Shown piece by piece: positions 9,187-18,890 of a stretch of 64,000 bases of DNA. The stretch comes from an uncultured Alistipes sp. (lineage in GTDB: Bacteria > Bacteroidota > Bacteroidia > Bacteroidales > UBA932), in the NCBI GenBank assembly GCA_900550465.1, contig URSC01000001.1, positions 124,001 through 188,000 of the forward strand. The letters run 5' to 3'. How positions within the stretch are numbered: position 1 is the stretch's first letter; each line of letters starts with the position of its first letter. The notes beneath the pieces were generated by a model. That model did not search any database and had not been told where the DNA came from. It was given only the letters and a program-made list of their open reading frames with translations. The translations under genes and the position numbers were made by a program.

Positions 9187-9756
9187 TCAGAATGTGTATA
9201 AAAGATTGATCTGCACGTCATTGGGCGCTACAAAGGCTTTTAGGCCCCAGTCTATGAGTTTTCCGCAGGCAGTCGTCTCATACTGCCTGTACCTGGTGCC
9301 TCCGAACCACAGCCCTATACCGAATTCTATGTTCAGGTGTTTCGTCAGCAGCAGCGAATAGCCCAGACTGGCCCCGAGCCCCAGGGCATCGCCCTCTTCT
9401 GAGGCTGGGGAGAAAATTCCGCCGCTGTTGTATCTGCTCCACTGGACCTTTCCTCCGTAATAAAAGCCCGAGTACACAAAGAAGGGCCAGTATTTGAAAC
9501 CTGCAGAGACCGAGCCTGTGCGGTTCTGGATCCTGCCCGCCCCGTTCAGCCGGGTGGGGAAGGTGAACGGGTTGTATCTGCCCTTTACGGATACGGTCCA
9601 GTGCTGGTGGACTGATGCCCCCACCTCCAGATTCAATGTTATAAAGTCAGCATAATCCAGAAGGTTGGTGGCAACACTCCATCTCTGCCCCCACGACGGG
9701 AGGCTGAATGTGAGCAGCAAAGCCGCTATGGCCGAAATTCCTGCAGTCCGTTTCAT
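9187..9756 (-). CDS. DUF3575 outer-membrane beta-barrel protein
   Basis: 189-residue exported protein with a signal peptide ending near LPSWGQ. Alternating aromatic strands such as RWSVATNLLDYADFITLNLEVGASV and a terminal aromatic residue in INLLYTF indicate a small outer-membrane barrel. The form matches DUF3575, a family common in Bacteroides next to OmpA-like lipoproteins or fimbrial loci; its molecular role is not settled. It is the first gene of a two-gene unit with the OmpA-like lipoprotein (one base between). A TATCTTTG -7 box lies on the minus strand at 9906-9913, giving a leader of about 140 bases. Confidence 0.78.
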   Translation of the reverse strand: MKRTAGISAIAALLLTFSLPSWGQRWSVATNLLDYADFITLNLEVGASVHQHWTVSVKGRYNPFTFPTRLNGAGRIQNRTGSVSAGFKYWPFFVYSGFYYGGKVQWSRYNSGGIFSPASEEGDALGLGASLGYSLLLTKHLNIEFGIGLWFGGTRYRQYETTACGKLIDWGLKAFVAPNDVQINLLYTF

Positions 9757-10100
9757 ATTTCTTCGTTTTTAGTATATACATAGAAAAAGCATCCGCCCCC
9801 TCCATTTCTTCACAAGACCAGAGATACTCCTGCACTTGAGCCGTCCCAAAACTCATTTTCTTCAGCACGTTCTGTTATGCCCTTCGCGGGAATCGGATGC
9901 GGTTGCAAAGATATTGACCTGCAAGGCTGTAGGAGGGAATTTAAAGAAAAGCCGCAATTATTGCAGGATTATAAAAACACGGAGAATTCTAAAATCATAC
10001 AGAATCCGGTCATGGACGCTCTGTGCCATTTTGGCAGGGTGGGGGAAGTGGTATGTCTTTTGCCATACCAGCAAAACAGAAAATATTTAAAATTAACAAT
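9757..10100. promoter_or_regulatory. Divergent intergenic region, DUF3575 gene and htpG
   Basis: No gene seen. The minus strand has a TATCTTTG box at 9906-9913 pointing to the DUF3575 gene. Toward htpG there is TTTG (10030-10033) and, 18 bases on, TATGTCTTTTG (10052-10062). The latter sits in a perfect 6-bp inverted repeat GGTATG (10050-10055) / CATACC (10064-10069), a possible operator for a heat-shock-type promoter. The rest carries no recognisable feature. Confidence 0.4.
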
Positions 10101-12152
10101 ATGACACAGCAAAAAGGAAAAATAGGGGTAACAACTGAAAATATTTTCCCCGTCATCAAGAAGTTTCTCTATTCGGACCATGAGATCTTCCTCAGGGAGA
10201 TAGTGGCCAATGCAGTGGATGCTACTCAGAAGGTGAAGGCACTGGCCAATACCGGCGAGCTGAAAGGTGAGCTGGGAGACCTGACCGTGCGGATATCCGC
10301 TGACGATAAGAAGAATACATTGACCGTTACCGACCGCGGAATCGGTATGACAGCCGAAGAAGTGGACAAATTCATCAATCAGATAGCATTTTCCGGTGCA
10401 GGAGAGTTCCTGGAGAAGTACAAGGATGTGGCCGGTAATATCATAGGTCATTTCGGACTGGGCTTCTACTCCGCCTTTATGGTTTCTAAGAAAGTGGTGA
10501 TAGAGTCCCTGTCATGGAAAGAGGGTGCAAAGCCCGTAAGATGGGAGTGCGAGGGCAATCCCGAGTTTGCCATGACTGAGGGAAGCCGCACCGACAGGGG
10601 CACCGAGATTACCCTGTATCTGGATGACGACTCCAAGGAGTTCGCCGGAAAATCCAAGGTAGAGGAGCTGCTGAAGAAATACTGCCGCTTCATGCCAGTG
10701 CCCATCGCCTTCGGCAAGGAGCAGGAATGGAAGGACGGCAAGTACGTGGATACCGACAAGGACAAGATAATCAACGATACCGACCCCATCTGGAACAAGA
10801 AGCCCGCCGATCTGAAGAAGGAGGACTACATGAAGTTCTACCGCGAGCTCTATCCGATGCTGGAGGAACCGCTGTTCTACATCCATCTGAATGTGGACTA
10901 CCCCTTCAACCTCACCGGTATCCTGTATTTCCCCAAGATCAAGGACCGCCTGGACGTGACCAAGAACAAGATCCAGCTTTACTGCAACCAGGTGTTCGTC
11001 ACCGACTCTGTAGAGAATATCGTACCCGATTTCCTGACCCTGCTGCACGGTGTGATAGACTCCCCGGATATCCCTCTGAACGTATCCAGGAGCTATCTGC
11101 AGTCCGACTCCAACGTAAAGAAGATTTCCACCTATATTACTAAAAAAGTGGCTGACCGCCTGGAGGACATCTTCAAGAACGACCGCAAGGAGTACGAGGA
11201 GAAGTGGGACAACCTCAAGCTCTTCATCGAGTACGGCATGCTGACCGAGGAGAAGTTCTGCGAGAGGGCCCTCAAGTTCGCCCTGATGAAGAACACCGAC
11301 GGCAAGTTCTTCGCCTACGACGATTACCGCAAGGCCATAGAGGCCAACCAGACCGACAAGGACAAGAAGGTGGTATACCTCTACGCCACTGATCCCGTGG
11401 CCCAGTACCAGTATATCGAGACAGCCAAGAACAAGGGCTACGATGTCCTGCTCTTCGACTGCCAGCTCGATGCCCATTTCGTCAATCTGCTGGAGGCCAA
11501 GCTTCCCGACTCGACATTTGCCCGTGTGGACGCAGACTCGATAGACAAGCTTATCCGTAAGGAGGATGTCAAGGAGCCCGAGATGCCCGAGGCCGAGAAG
11601 ACCGACCTCTCCGACATGTTCGAGTCCGTCCTGCCCGAAGGCAACCACTACTTCGTAAAGCCTGAGAACCTGGGGGAGAATGGTGCTCCTATCCTGATTA
11701 CACAGTCCGAGTTCATGCGCCGTTACCGCGACATGTCGGCCCTCGGCGGAGGAATGAACTTCTACGGTGAGATGCCCGAGTCCTATACCATCGACGTCAA
11801 TATCCAGCATCCGCTGATCAAGCGTATCCTCGAGGCCAAGAGCACATCTCTGTCAGAGCAGTGCGCGTCTTTCGACAGCCGCAGGAACGAGCTGCAGGCC
11901 GGTATCGACAAGCTGGACGCAGCCATGAAGGACAAGAAGGAGGAGGATATCCCCATTGCGGACAAAGACGCGAAGAAGGAACTGGAGAAAGAGCTCGGAG
12001 AAGTCCGCGACCAGAGGAAGGAGGCCATGAAGGGCTTTGCCAAGGACAATATCCTCCTGCATCAGGTAGTGGACCTGGCCCTGCTGGCGAACAATATGCT
12101 GAAAGGCAAGGATCTCTCGGAGTTCATCCGCAGAAGCATAGAGGTGCTGTAG
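10101..12152 (+). CDS. htpG: Chaperone HtpG (bacterial Hsp90)
   Basis: ATP-dependent cytoplasmic chaperone dimer. The 683-residue protein has the GHKL ATPase motifs in order: REIVANAVDA with the magnesium-binding Asn at about 37, DRGIGMTAEEVD, and GHFGLGFYSAFMV at about 120-135. The middle domain carries NVSRSYLQSD with the catalytic Arg, and the C-terminal dimerisation region ends EFIRRSIEVL. A longer frame exists upstream to 10023, but MTQQKGKIGVTTENIF at 10101 aligns with the normal N-terminus. The stop lies 5 bases from the convergent amidase gene stop. Confidence 0.96.
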   Translation: MTQQKGKIGVTTENIFPVIKKFLYSDHEIFLREIVANAVDATQKVKALANTGELKGELGDLTVRISADDKKNTLTVTDRGIGMTAEEVDKFINQIAFSGAGEFLEKYKDVAGNIIGHFGLGFYSAFMVSKKVVIESLSWKEGAKPVRWECEGNPEFAMTEGSRTDRGTEITLYLDDDSKEFAGKSKVEELLKKYCRFMPVPIAFGKEQEWKDGKYVDTDKDKIINDTDPIWNKKPADLKKEDYMKFYRELYPMLEEPLFYIHLNVDYPFNLTGILYFPKIKDRLDVTKNKIQLYCNQVFVTDSVENIVPDFLTLLHGVIDSPDIPLNVSRSYLQSDSNVKKISTYITKKVADRLEDIFKNDRKEYEEKWDNLKLFIEYGMLTEEKFCERALKFALMKNTDGKFFAYDDYRKAIEANQTDKDKKVVYLYATDPVAQYQYIETAKNKGYDVLLFDCQLDAHFVNLLEAKLPDSTFARVDADSIDKLIRKEDVKEPEMPEAEKTDLSDMFESVLPEGNHYFVKPENLGENGAPILITQSEFMRRYRDMSALGGGMNFYGEMPESYTIDVNIQHPLIKRILEAKSTSLSEQCASFDSRRNELQAGIDKLDAAMKDKKEEDIPIADKDAKKELEKELGEVRDQRKEAMKGFAKDNILLHQVVDLALLANNMLKGKDLSEFIRRSIEVL

Positions 12153-12157
12153 CCGGA

Positions 12158-15100
12158 TCAGTCCCGCAGCAGAAATCTTATAACCTCGCGCATCAGGTCA
12201 TCGACCTGCTGTTGCGAGGTTAGTGCTTCTATGGGGAAGCCCAGGGAGACGGCACGGTAATCTCCGTCATAGGCCACTGCCGCCGAGGTGTTGGAGCCGC
12301 AGTAGCGCATGAAAGTGAACGACATGTCGTCTGAAGGCAGGATGGCATCAGGCGACTCAACGCAATAGATGTCGGGATTGGGGGCTGTGCTGAACTGAAA
12401 TGTGGAAGAACCGTTATGCAGGATCTCCCCCTGATTCCGTACCGGCCTGACAATACCGGTCGTCGTGGCCGAGCCGTTGCTCCAGCCGTAGCGGAAGATA
12501 TCCGCGGCGAGACGGTTGGCGGCAAAATCAGGATCGGCTTCTCTGTAAAGGGCCGTGATTCTGTTGTGCAGAGTATTGACGGTTCTTACCGCGAATGCTC
12601 TAAGTTCCGAGGATATGCTGTCAAGACTGGAAAGTATATCGGATGCCGTACTTGAGGACAGCGCTGCGAGTGAATCTCTGAGCGTCTCAAGTTCCCCGGA
12701 GGCCCTGTATACGGAAGACATGGATGCATTAAGGAGGAGGGAGCCGGAATACTTACGGTCGCTGTCGTACCAGGCGCTTTTGCCTATATTAGCTCCGGAT
12801 ATGATGACTGATCCGCCTCCTGAACAATATTCGGAGAGAAGAGGGTAGAGGCCGGTATTATGAAATACATTTTTCTGCTTTCCGAAAATAAGATCTATGA
12901 CTGCATATTTGTCTGGATCAGCATCTGTCTCTGAAAAAGCGCTCAGCGACGTTGAAGAGAAGCTCATGCCTGAACGCATGAGAGACATTCCGTGAATCAG
13001 AGGGTAGTCGTAGGTATTGCCGGCCATGGGCGCAGGTCCGTAATCCATGTATGAGGCACCGAATCCGGGGCGATCGTCGTGTATCCAGTCCTTGTCCCGG
13101 AGAAATTCGAACTGCTCACCTATATAGGAACAGTCCTGAATATAAGGAGTTCCGTGGTCGGCTCTGAAATCAAAGCCTGCGGTGACTGAATCACAGACAG
13201 GCATAGGTGCAGGTCCGGATACGGATGTGAATCCGTTGACTATCAATGCCTGTCCGGCATCCGGAATGTACCCTGCGGACAATATCTCTGAGGGGAATGA
13301 GCGCCCTCCTTTATTGACGGCAGTCACATAGTAGCTGTAAATTCTGCCGGGCAGGATATCCTCGTAATATCCGGTCCCGTCGACGAGTGCCACCTTGGCA
13401 AAGCCCGGTACCTCCACGCCGGCGGCAGTATCTGCAGTCCTTCTGTACACTATGTAGGACGAAGGCACAGCTGATGCCTCTGTAGAATCCGTACGCGGAG
13501 ACCATTGAAGATGTATCCTTGCCCTGTCTTTCCGGCCTTCAGACACCTCCAGCTTCAGGTCCTTTACCGGAAGAGGCTGAACAGTATATTCTGTATCGTG
13601 GATATAGGACAGGTATTTGAGGATTCCTTTATATATTGCACGGGAAGCTATGAATTTGAAGCCTGGATCCAGCGCATACTGCATGTCGGCGAAATTCTGA
13701 TGTGAAAGCAGTTCGATCAGAACTGTCGGTACATCCGGAACCCTTGCCTCCATATATGACCTGTCCCAGATGGAGCGGCGTGTCCAGTCCTCCCTGCAGT
13801 AAGTCCTTATATCCTCGATGAGTGTTGTCTGGACTATGTCAGCCAGTTCCCTGGCCATGATCCTGGGACGTCCGTCCGGGTATTGTACCTTTCCTTCGGA
13901 TTCCTCTTTGTAAATAGCGAGAGTTCCGATTATTGAGTCGTTCCGGACAACCCCTGCGTCTGTGTGCAGCGCCAGGGCCATGTCGACAGGTATGCCGAGC
14001 CTGTCTGTCAGATCGTTGACCCATTCTCCCCTGGAGGTATAATCGTCCTTGTAGTCATCCTGATCCTCGCTTGTATTGTATATTGTTTCAGGGAAACCGC
14101 TCCATTGCAGCCAGTAGCGGGCTGCCTCGGCATAGCGGGGAACTCCGCTGGTCTGACCGCCCCGGCTGATATTGCCCGTGCCTCCTCCGAATCTTACGGC
14201 ATCTGTCGTTATATATCCGCGCCCCTTGCTTTCCACTGCGCAGTTCTGCACGATTACCCCCTGACCGGTCTCTCCCTTTGTAAAACGGAAAGTCCCCAGA
14301 TATACCCATGTGCCGCCCCCCATGCTCTGATCCACTGTGAACTCGGATTCACCTCCGGAATGGCGTACTGTATATTTTGCAGAAGAACTCTGTTTTACAG
14401 TCTGATAAGAGACATATACCGCGTAATCTCCTGATTCAGGGAAATTCGGGATATATGCAGCGCTGGAAGGATGCTTCAGGCTGCATTCCACCATTCTTGC
14501 CGTCCCCATAGTAAACGGATTCTCTCCAGTACTGTAGCAGTCTGCAGTGTCGGCGAATCCGGGATCAGGAGCGTCAGTCCACTGATGCCGGTCCGGCTCC
14601 CCGTTACGTTCTGTATAGAATACACTTCCGTTGTCAACTATTATTTCAGTCGCCTGCATGTCCCGTTCCCTGGGAATGAGAACAGACGCTCCTGCATTCT
14701 CCAGCATTGGGGCCAGGAATGAGACGATGTAACTTTGCAGCAGCAGGTCCTCTATAGTGGAGAAGAAAGGTGCTCTCTGCCATTTCCACCTGTCCTCTAT
14801 ATTGGAATAATAATACCCGTGGCCGGGCCACAAGGCTATATTCCTTCCGCTAAGCCCCTCCTCGGGGACAGGTACAGTCAGATTCTTTATCCAGATTCCG
14901 TGCTCCCCGGCGGACTGTCGGGATTTTTCTTCCAGAGAATATCCGCGGCCGGAATAATATCCTGAGCTGAGTCCGGAAAGTTCCCGCTCGCCGGCATACA
15001 GACAGACATCATACTGATGTACGGGTGAGGGGAGATACATCTTTATCTGGCGGGAAAAGAATTCGATGTCATCATCCCTGAGAGGATAATCGGAGATTCC

Positions 15101-15319
15101 GGGACTTAACCGAATGTCAACACGTTTGTTTTTTTTGCTGATAAGGAATGTGTCAATACTGATTTCCGGCAGTACGGATGTGCGGCCCATGAGCCGGCCG
15201 TTGATTGAATCCACAGCCGGACACAGATCCTTGACTCTGAGCTGTGCTGATGCGGGATACTGCAGCAGGCACGGGAGAATCAGGACCGTCAGCAGTGTCA
15301 GTCTGATATTGTTTACCAT
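12158..15319 (-). CDS. Exported N-acetylmuramoyl-L-alanine amidase with inserted golvesin-type domain and Fn3 domain
   Basis: 1053-residue exported enzyme predicted to cleave the peptide from peptidoglycan. After a signal peptide (1-25), an Amidase_3-like fold shows the zinc-ligand GHG in ALWPGHGYYY, an IEDLLL segment, H in ALHTDAG and the catalytic-type Glu in VLIELLSHQN. Between the GHG half and the ALHTDAG half sits a golvesin/xanthan-lyase-like beta domain (roughly residues 255-380, with YCST, SGDYAVYVSYQ and GGGTWVYLGTFRF). Residues about 610-705 form a fibronectin type III domain; the C-terminal ~340 residues are unassigned. Similar proteins are often named xanthan lyase in Bacteroides. 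Its start overlaps the stop of the VanZ-DUF3575 gene by 7 bases, indicating an operon. Confidence 0.78.
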   Translation of the reverse strand: MVNNIRLTLLTVLILPCLLQYPASAQLRVKDLCPAVDSINGRLMGRTSVLPEISIDTFLISKKNKRVDIRLSPGISDYPLRDDDIEFFSRQIKMYLPSPVHQYDVCLYAGERELSGLSSGYYSGRGYSLEEKSRQSAGEHGIWIKNLTVPVPEEGLSGRNIALWPGHGYYYSNIEDRWKWQRAPFFSTIEDLLLQSYIVSFLAPMLENAGASVLIPRERDMQATEIIVDNGSVFYTERNGEPDRHQWTDAPDPGFADTADCYSTGENPFTMGTARMVECSLKHPSSAAYIPNFPESGDYAVYVSYQTVKQSSSAKYTVRHSGGESEFTVDQSMGGGTWVYLGTFRFTKGETGQGVIVQNCAVESKGRGYITTDAVRFGGGTGNISRGGQTSGVPRYAEAARYWLQWSGFPETIYNTSEDQDDYKDDYTSRGEWVNDLTDRLGIPVDMALALHTDAGVVRNDSIIGTLAIYKEESEGKVQYPDGRPRIMARELADIVQTTLIEDIRTYCREDWTRRSIWDRSYMEARVPDVPTVLIELLSHQNFADMQYALDPGFKFIASRAIYKGILKYLSYIHDTEYTVQPLPVKDLKLEVSEGRKDRARIHLQWSPRTDSTEASAVPSSYIVYRRTADTAAGVEVPGFAKVALVDGTGYYEDILPGRIYSYYVTAVNKGGRSFPSEILSAGYIPDAGQALIVNGFTSVSGPAPMPVCDSVTAGFDFRADHGTPYIQDCSYIGEQFEFLRDKDWIHDDRPGFGASYMDYGPAPMAGNTYDYPLIHGMSLMRSGMSFSSTSLSAFSETDADPDKYAVIDLIFGKQKNVFHNTGLYPLLSEYCSGGGSVIISGANIGKSAWYDSDRKYSGSLLLNASMSSVYRASGELETLRDSLAALSSSTASDILSSLDSISSELRAFAVRTVNTLHNRITALYREADPDFAANRLAADIFRYGWSNGSATTTGIVRPVRNQGEILHNGSSTFQFSTAPNPDIYCVESPDAILPSDDMSFTFMRYCGSNTSAAVAYDGDYRAVSLGFPIEALTSQQQVDDLMREVIRFLLRD

Positions 15320-16359
15320 TTATAGACTATATTGACAGCGGCTTTGTAAGGGAGCCATTCGGAAGATCCGTTCCAGCCGATGTACATTGAACCGTCCGAC
15401 AGATAGTGCCCCTCATAAATACTGTTCTGGAAGCCTCCTCCGACAGAGACTTCTATTCCCCAGTGCTTCGTCAGAGTAAAGGCATACCCTGCGGTGAGAC
15501 CTACCATGAAATTGCATCCTACCTGATACTGGTTATGATAACTGCCCCAGTACATAGGATGTATGCCTTTGCTGAGAGTCCATGCGGAGAATCCGATGTT
15601 TGGGCCTACGAAGAACCCTCTGAAGGACTCGACCGGATAATAACGGCCTTCTACGAATGTCATGGCCATTACAACGGGGCCGTTTATAAGCTTGCCGAAT
15701 CCTTTAGGATAGAAAACTCCGAAACCTTCCAGGCCTACGGTTATGTATTTATGCGCGCGGAACTCAACCGATGGATTGACTATGCCCACTACAGCAGCCG
15801 CATTGAGCTTTACTGCTGTTTTTACCGGTTCTCCTCCGAAAAGACGTTCCTGACGTGCAAGCCTGATGCTGTCACGGCTGTCAGCATGGGAGGTGAACGT
15901 CACCGACGCAAGGAGAACGACGATGATTAAAGCTTTTCTGGAAAACATTCTTTCTATAAATTTAACTAAATGTTCACCGGCCAGCCGGACTATCAGGCAT
16001 CCGGAAATGACCGATATGGAATCTGCCGTGAAATCCATTACGTCACCCTGTCTGGAGGGGAAGAACCAGTCCTGGAAGAGTTCGGTCATACCTGCGAATA
16101 TCAGACCCGAAATGAGGGTGACGGTTATGGCGTGCCTGCGCAACAGTTGCGAGCGGGACGTATACCTGCATGTAAGCCATGCAATGAAAGGATAGGGGAA
16201 AAACATCGCAAAATGCGCATACCTGTCAAGACGGATACCCAGAAAATACCTGCTCAGGTCTATGTCCGTCGAGCTGAATCTGTAGAAACAGAAAAACATT
16301 ACCACCAATATATAGATGATAAATAGAGTTTTTACAAGTATGTCGGCACCTTTTTGCAT
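15313..16359 (-). CDS. VanZ-like membrane protein fused to a DUF3575-like barrel domain
   Basis: 348 residues in one uninterrupted frame. Residues about 8-128 are VanZ-like: four hydrophobic helices, DRYAHFAMFF, and ELFQDWFFPSRQGDVMDFTADS with the conserved E..Q..P.R..D..D pattern. From Met138 (ATG at 15948) the sequence MFSRKALIIVVLLASVTFTSHADS has all the properties of a signal peptide with a peptidase site after SHA. The remainder (about 160-348) resembles the DUF3575 barrel at 9187-9756, including GYAFTLTKHWGIEVSVGGGFQ and a terminal aromatic residue. It may be a true fusion, or two proteins with an internal start. A TATATTTG box (minus strand, 16364-16371) lies immediately upstream. Confidence 0.7.
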   Translation of the reverse strand: MQKGADILVKTLFIIYILVVMFFCFYRFSSTDIDLSRYFLGIRLDRYAHFAMFFPYPFIAWLTCRYTSRSQLLRRHAITVTLISGLIFAGMTELFQDWFFPSRQGDVMDFTADSISVISGCLIVRLAGEHLVKFIERMFSRKALIIVVLLASVTFTSHADSRDSIRLARQERLFGGEPVKTAVKLNAAAVVGIVNPSVEFRAHKYITVGLEGFGVFYPKGFGKLINGPVVMAMTFVEGRYYPVESFRGFFVGPNIGFSAWTLSKGIHPMYWGSYHNQYQVGCNFMVGLTAGYAFTLTKHWGIEVSVGGGFQNSIYEGHYLSDGSMYIGWNGSSEWLPYKAAVNIVYKW

Positions 16360-16363
16360 GCCA

Positions 16364-16409
16364 CAAATATAGATATTTTTTTGTAAAGTGCTAAAAATGC
16401 CTAATTTTG
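16364..16409. promoter_or_regulatory. Divergent promoters, VanZ fusion and SLBB gene
   Basis: Minus strand: TATATTTG (16371-16364) toward the VanZ fusion, leaving almost no leader. Plus strand: TTTG (16380-16383), 18 bases, TAATTTTG (16402-16409), predicting a leader of about 35 bases for the SLBB gene at 16450. Confidence 0.5.
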
Positions 16410-16449
16410 CAGGATTGAAAAAAATTGAAATTATTATTGAAGAGTTTGT

Positions 16450-18888
16450 ATGAGAAAAATTTGTAAGGCAGGCATATTGTCATGCATCTTTCTGTTCGCA
16501 TTGTCCACTGCTGCCATGGCGCAGTCCTCGAACGACCTGGAACTGGCCAAGGCCATGGCCAAGTCCTACGGATACAGCGAGAGCGAGATAAATGAAATGC
16601 TCAACAAGGAGCAGAACAGAATGACGTCAGGCGTACAGATGAACACTAACGCCATCGACAGGAACAGCAGCTTCAACCGTAACAATCAGAATTCTCAGAA
16701 CCTCCAGAATATGAAGATGGCCGGTTACGGCGGAACCCAGGGAGGTGTCATGAACGGCATGATAATGCTAGAGGATTCCACTTACGTGCTTGACTCCGCG
16801 ATGCTCGCCCGCAATTTCATCGCTCAACTTAATACGATCTACGGTCACAGGATATTCCGCTCCCCTGACCTGAATTTCATACCTAATTATAATATACCCA
16901 CCCCCGCCAGCTACAAGCTGGCGCCAGGAGACGAGATAGTCCTGGATATCTGGGGAGCTACTTTCAGCAGTTATACCTATACCGTGTCTCCTGAAGGAAG
17001 TGTGACCATTCCTGATGTAGGACCTGTATATCTTGTCGGACTGACCGTAGAGCAGGCTGAGAAAAGAATGAGGGAAAAACTCTCTGTAATATATTCCGGA
17101 ATATCCGGTGACGCGCCCAATACTTTCCTGAGACTTACTCTCGGAAGGATCAGGTCCCTTTCCGTCAATGTGGTCGGAGACGTGGAGAATCCCGGAACAT
17201 TCACGCTGCCCTCGCTTTCCACTGTTTTCACCGCAGCATACATGGCGGGAGGCCCTACCGACATAGGTACTTTGAGGAACATCAGGATCTATAGAAACGG
17301 CAAGGTATACAGGAGCCTGGACTTCTACAAGCTTCTGATAGACGGAAAATATGATGACAACATCAGGCTGGAGGACGATGACCTGATTATGTTCTCTCCT
17401 TACGAATGTCTCGTCAAGATAGAAGGAAGTGTAAGACGGCCCATGTACTATGAGATGAAGGAGGGTGAGAATATAGCGGACGCTATCCGTTTCGCGGCCG
17501 GCTACAAGAGTGATGCCGACGAGACTTTCGTGCACGTAATCCGTAAGAAGGGAGACAGGGCCAGGTCCTTTGACGTCAAGGCTTCTGAATTCGGGTCGTT
17601 TACTCTCATGGACGGAGATATACTCATTGTCCCTTCTAATATCTCTCGTAATGCAAATACCGTACATCTCTCAGGAGCTGTATGGCATCCCGGTGACTAT
17701 GCCATAACCGACAGTGTCTCCACTCTGGGACAGCTGCTGGGATATGCCGGCGGTGTGATGGACGAGGCTTATATGGACAGAGGTCTGATAACCCGTTTCA
17801 ATGAACAGAGAGACACCGTATCCCTGTTCTTCAACCTCGCCAAAGTGCTGGCAGGAGAACAGGACATACCGCTTGTCAGCGAGGACAGTGTCACCATATT
17901 TGCAAGTTATGAGTTCAATGTTGCCCACACCATCACTACTCAGGGAGAACTCAATAATCCTTCCGAACTGCCGTACCGCAGGGGACTTACTGTAGGGGAC
18001 GCTATCCTTCTGTCCGGCGGCTTCACTCTCGGCGCATCCAGGACCAACGTGGATGTTGCCAGAAGGAATATCTATGACAAGGGAGCAGTAAAAAGTGACT
18101 CCATCTCCCTGGTCTACACTCTGAATCTTGAGGATGATCCTGATGCCCTGGATTTCCCTCTCGAGCCGTACGATATCATATCAGTCAGGCTTACACCCAG
18201 TTACCGTCCTCAAACTACTGTGAATATAACCGGAGAGGTCAATTTCCCGGGGCACTATGTAGTCGAGAAGAGTACTGTCCGCCTTTCAGACATTCTCAGC
18301 CGTGCCGGCGGTTATACCGATGACGCATATCTGGAAGGAGCCGTACTGTCACGGCAGCTTACCGAGGAAGAGTACCAGAGGGCCCTTTCCGCCAGGATAC
18401 TTGCCGCTGCGGAGGCCGGAATAGACACTACCATGATAGAAATGCCCAGGAGAAACGAGAGATACACCATAGCTATCGACGTGCAGAAGGCCCTTGAGAA
18501 TCCTGATTCCTATTATGACGTGGTACTCAGTATCAACGACAGTATTTCAATACCCAAATACAACTCTACCGTGAGAATATCAGGTGCAGTCCTTTTCCCT
18601 ACGGTGGTGACATTTGACCCGTCCATATCCACCTCGCAATATATCAAGATGGCAGGAGGTTATGCGAAGGGAGCCATCAGGAACCAGAAGTACATAGTAT
18701 TCATGAACGGTTCGGCGGCAACCAAGGGCAGCAGGAATTTCAGGCCCAAGCCCGGATGCGAGATTATTGTACCGGAAAGAGACCTCGAGAGCCGTCAGAG
18801 AATATCTGCTGCGGAAATAGTCTCCATAGCATCTTCGACGACATCCATCGCCACTATGGTGGTAAGTATGGTTAATCTATTGAGGTAG
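16450..18888 (+). CDS. SLBB-domain polysaccharide export protein (Wza-like)
   Basis: 812-residue periplasmic or outer-membrane exporter of the polysaccharide biosynthesis/export family, expected to form the outlet for a capsular or exopolysaccharide. The signal peptide is residues 1-25. A low-complexity Asn/Gln-rich segment (about 60-90) precedes the Poly_export domain (about 150-225, YKLAPGDEIVLDIWG). Repeated SLBB units follow (VVGDVENPGTF, EGSVRRPMYYEM, SGAVWHPGDYAI, TGEVNFPGHYVV, SGAVLFPTVV). The end, IASSTTSIATMVVSMVNLLR, is a hydrophobic helix as in Wza. No glycosyltransferases or Wzc-type kinase lie nearby, so the substrate is unknown. DUF4954 follows after 2 bases. Confidence 0.85.
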   Translation: MRKICKAGILSCIFLFALSTAAMAQSSNDLELAKAMAKSYGYSESEINEMLNKEQNRMTSGVQMNTNAIDRNSSFNRNNQNSQNLQNMKMAGYGGTQGGVMNGMIMLEDSTYVLDSAMLARNFIAQLNTIYGHRIFRSPDLNFIPNYNIPTPASYKLAPGDEIVLDIWGATFSSYTYTVSPEGSVTIPDVGPVYLVGLTVEQAEKRMREKLSVIYSGISGDAPNTFLRLTLGRIRSLSVNVVGDVENPGTFTLPSLSTVFTAAYMAGGPTDIGTLRNIRIYRNGKVYRSLDFYKLLIDGKYDDNIRLEDDDLIMFSPYECLVKIEGSVRRPMYYEMKEGENIADAIRFAAGYKSDADETFVHVIRKKGDRARSFDVKASEFGSFTLMDGDILIVPSNISRNANTVHLSGAVWHPGDYAITDSVSTLGQLLGYAGGVMDEAYMDRGLITRFNEQRDTVSLFFNLAKVLAGEQDIPLVSEDSVTIFASYEFNVAHTITTQGELNNPSELPYRRGLTVGDAILLSGGFTLGASRTNVDVARRNIYDKGAVKSDSISLVYTLNLEDDPDALDFPLEPYDIISVRLTPSYRPQTTVNITGEVNFPGHYVVEKSTVRLSDILSRAGGYTDDAYLEGAVLSRQLTEEEYQRALSARILAAAEAGIDTTMIEMPRRNERYTIAIDVQKALENPDSYYDVVLSINDSISIPKYNSTVRISGAVLFPTVVTFDPSISTSQYIKMAGGYAKGAIRNQKYIVFMNGSAATKGSRNFRPKPGCEIIVPERDLESRQRISAAEIVSIASSTTSIATMVVSMVNLLR

Positions 18889-18890
18889 GA

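Noticed and set aside
10512..11810. A 432-codon minus-strand frame inside htpG
   Set aside because: Antisense shadow of the Hsp90 gene; low-complexity Val/Leu/Gly sequence without a family signature.
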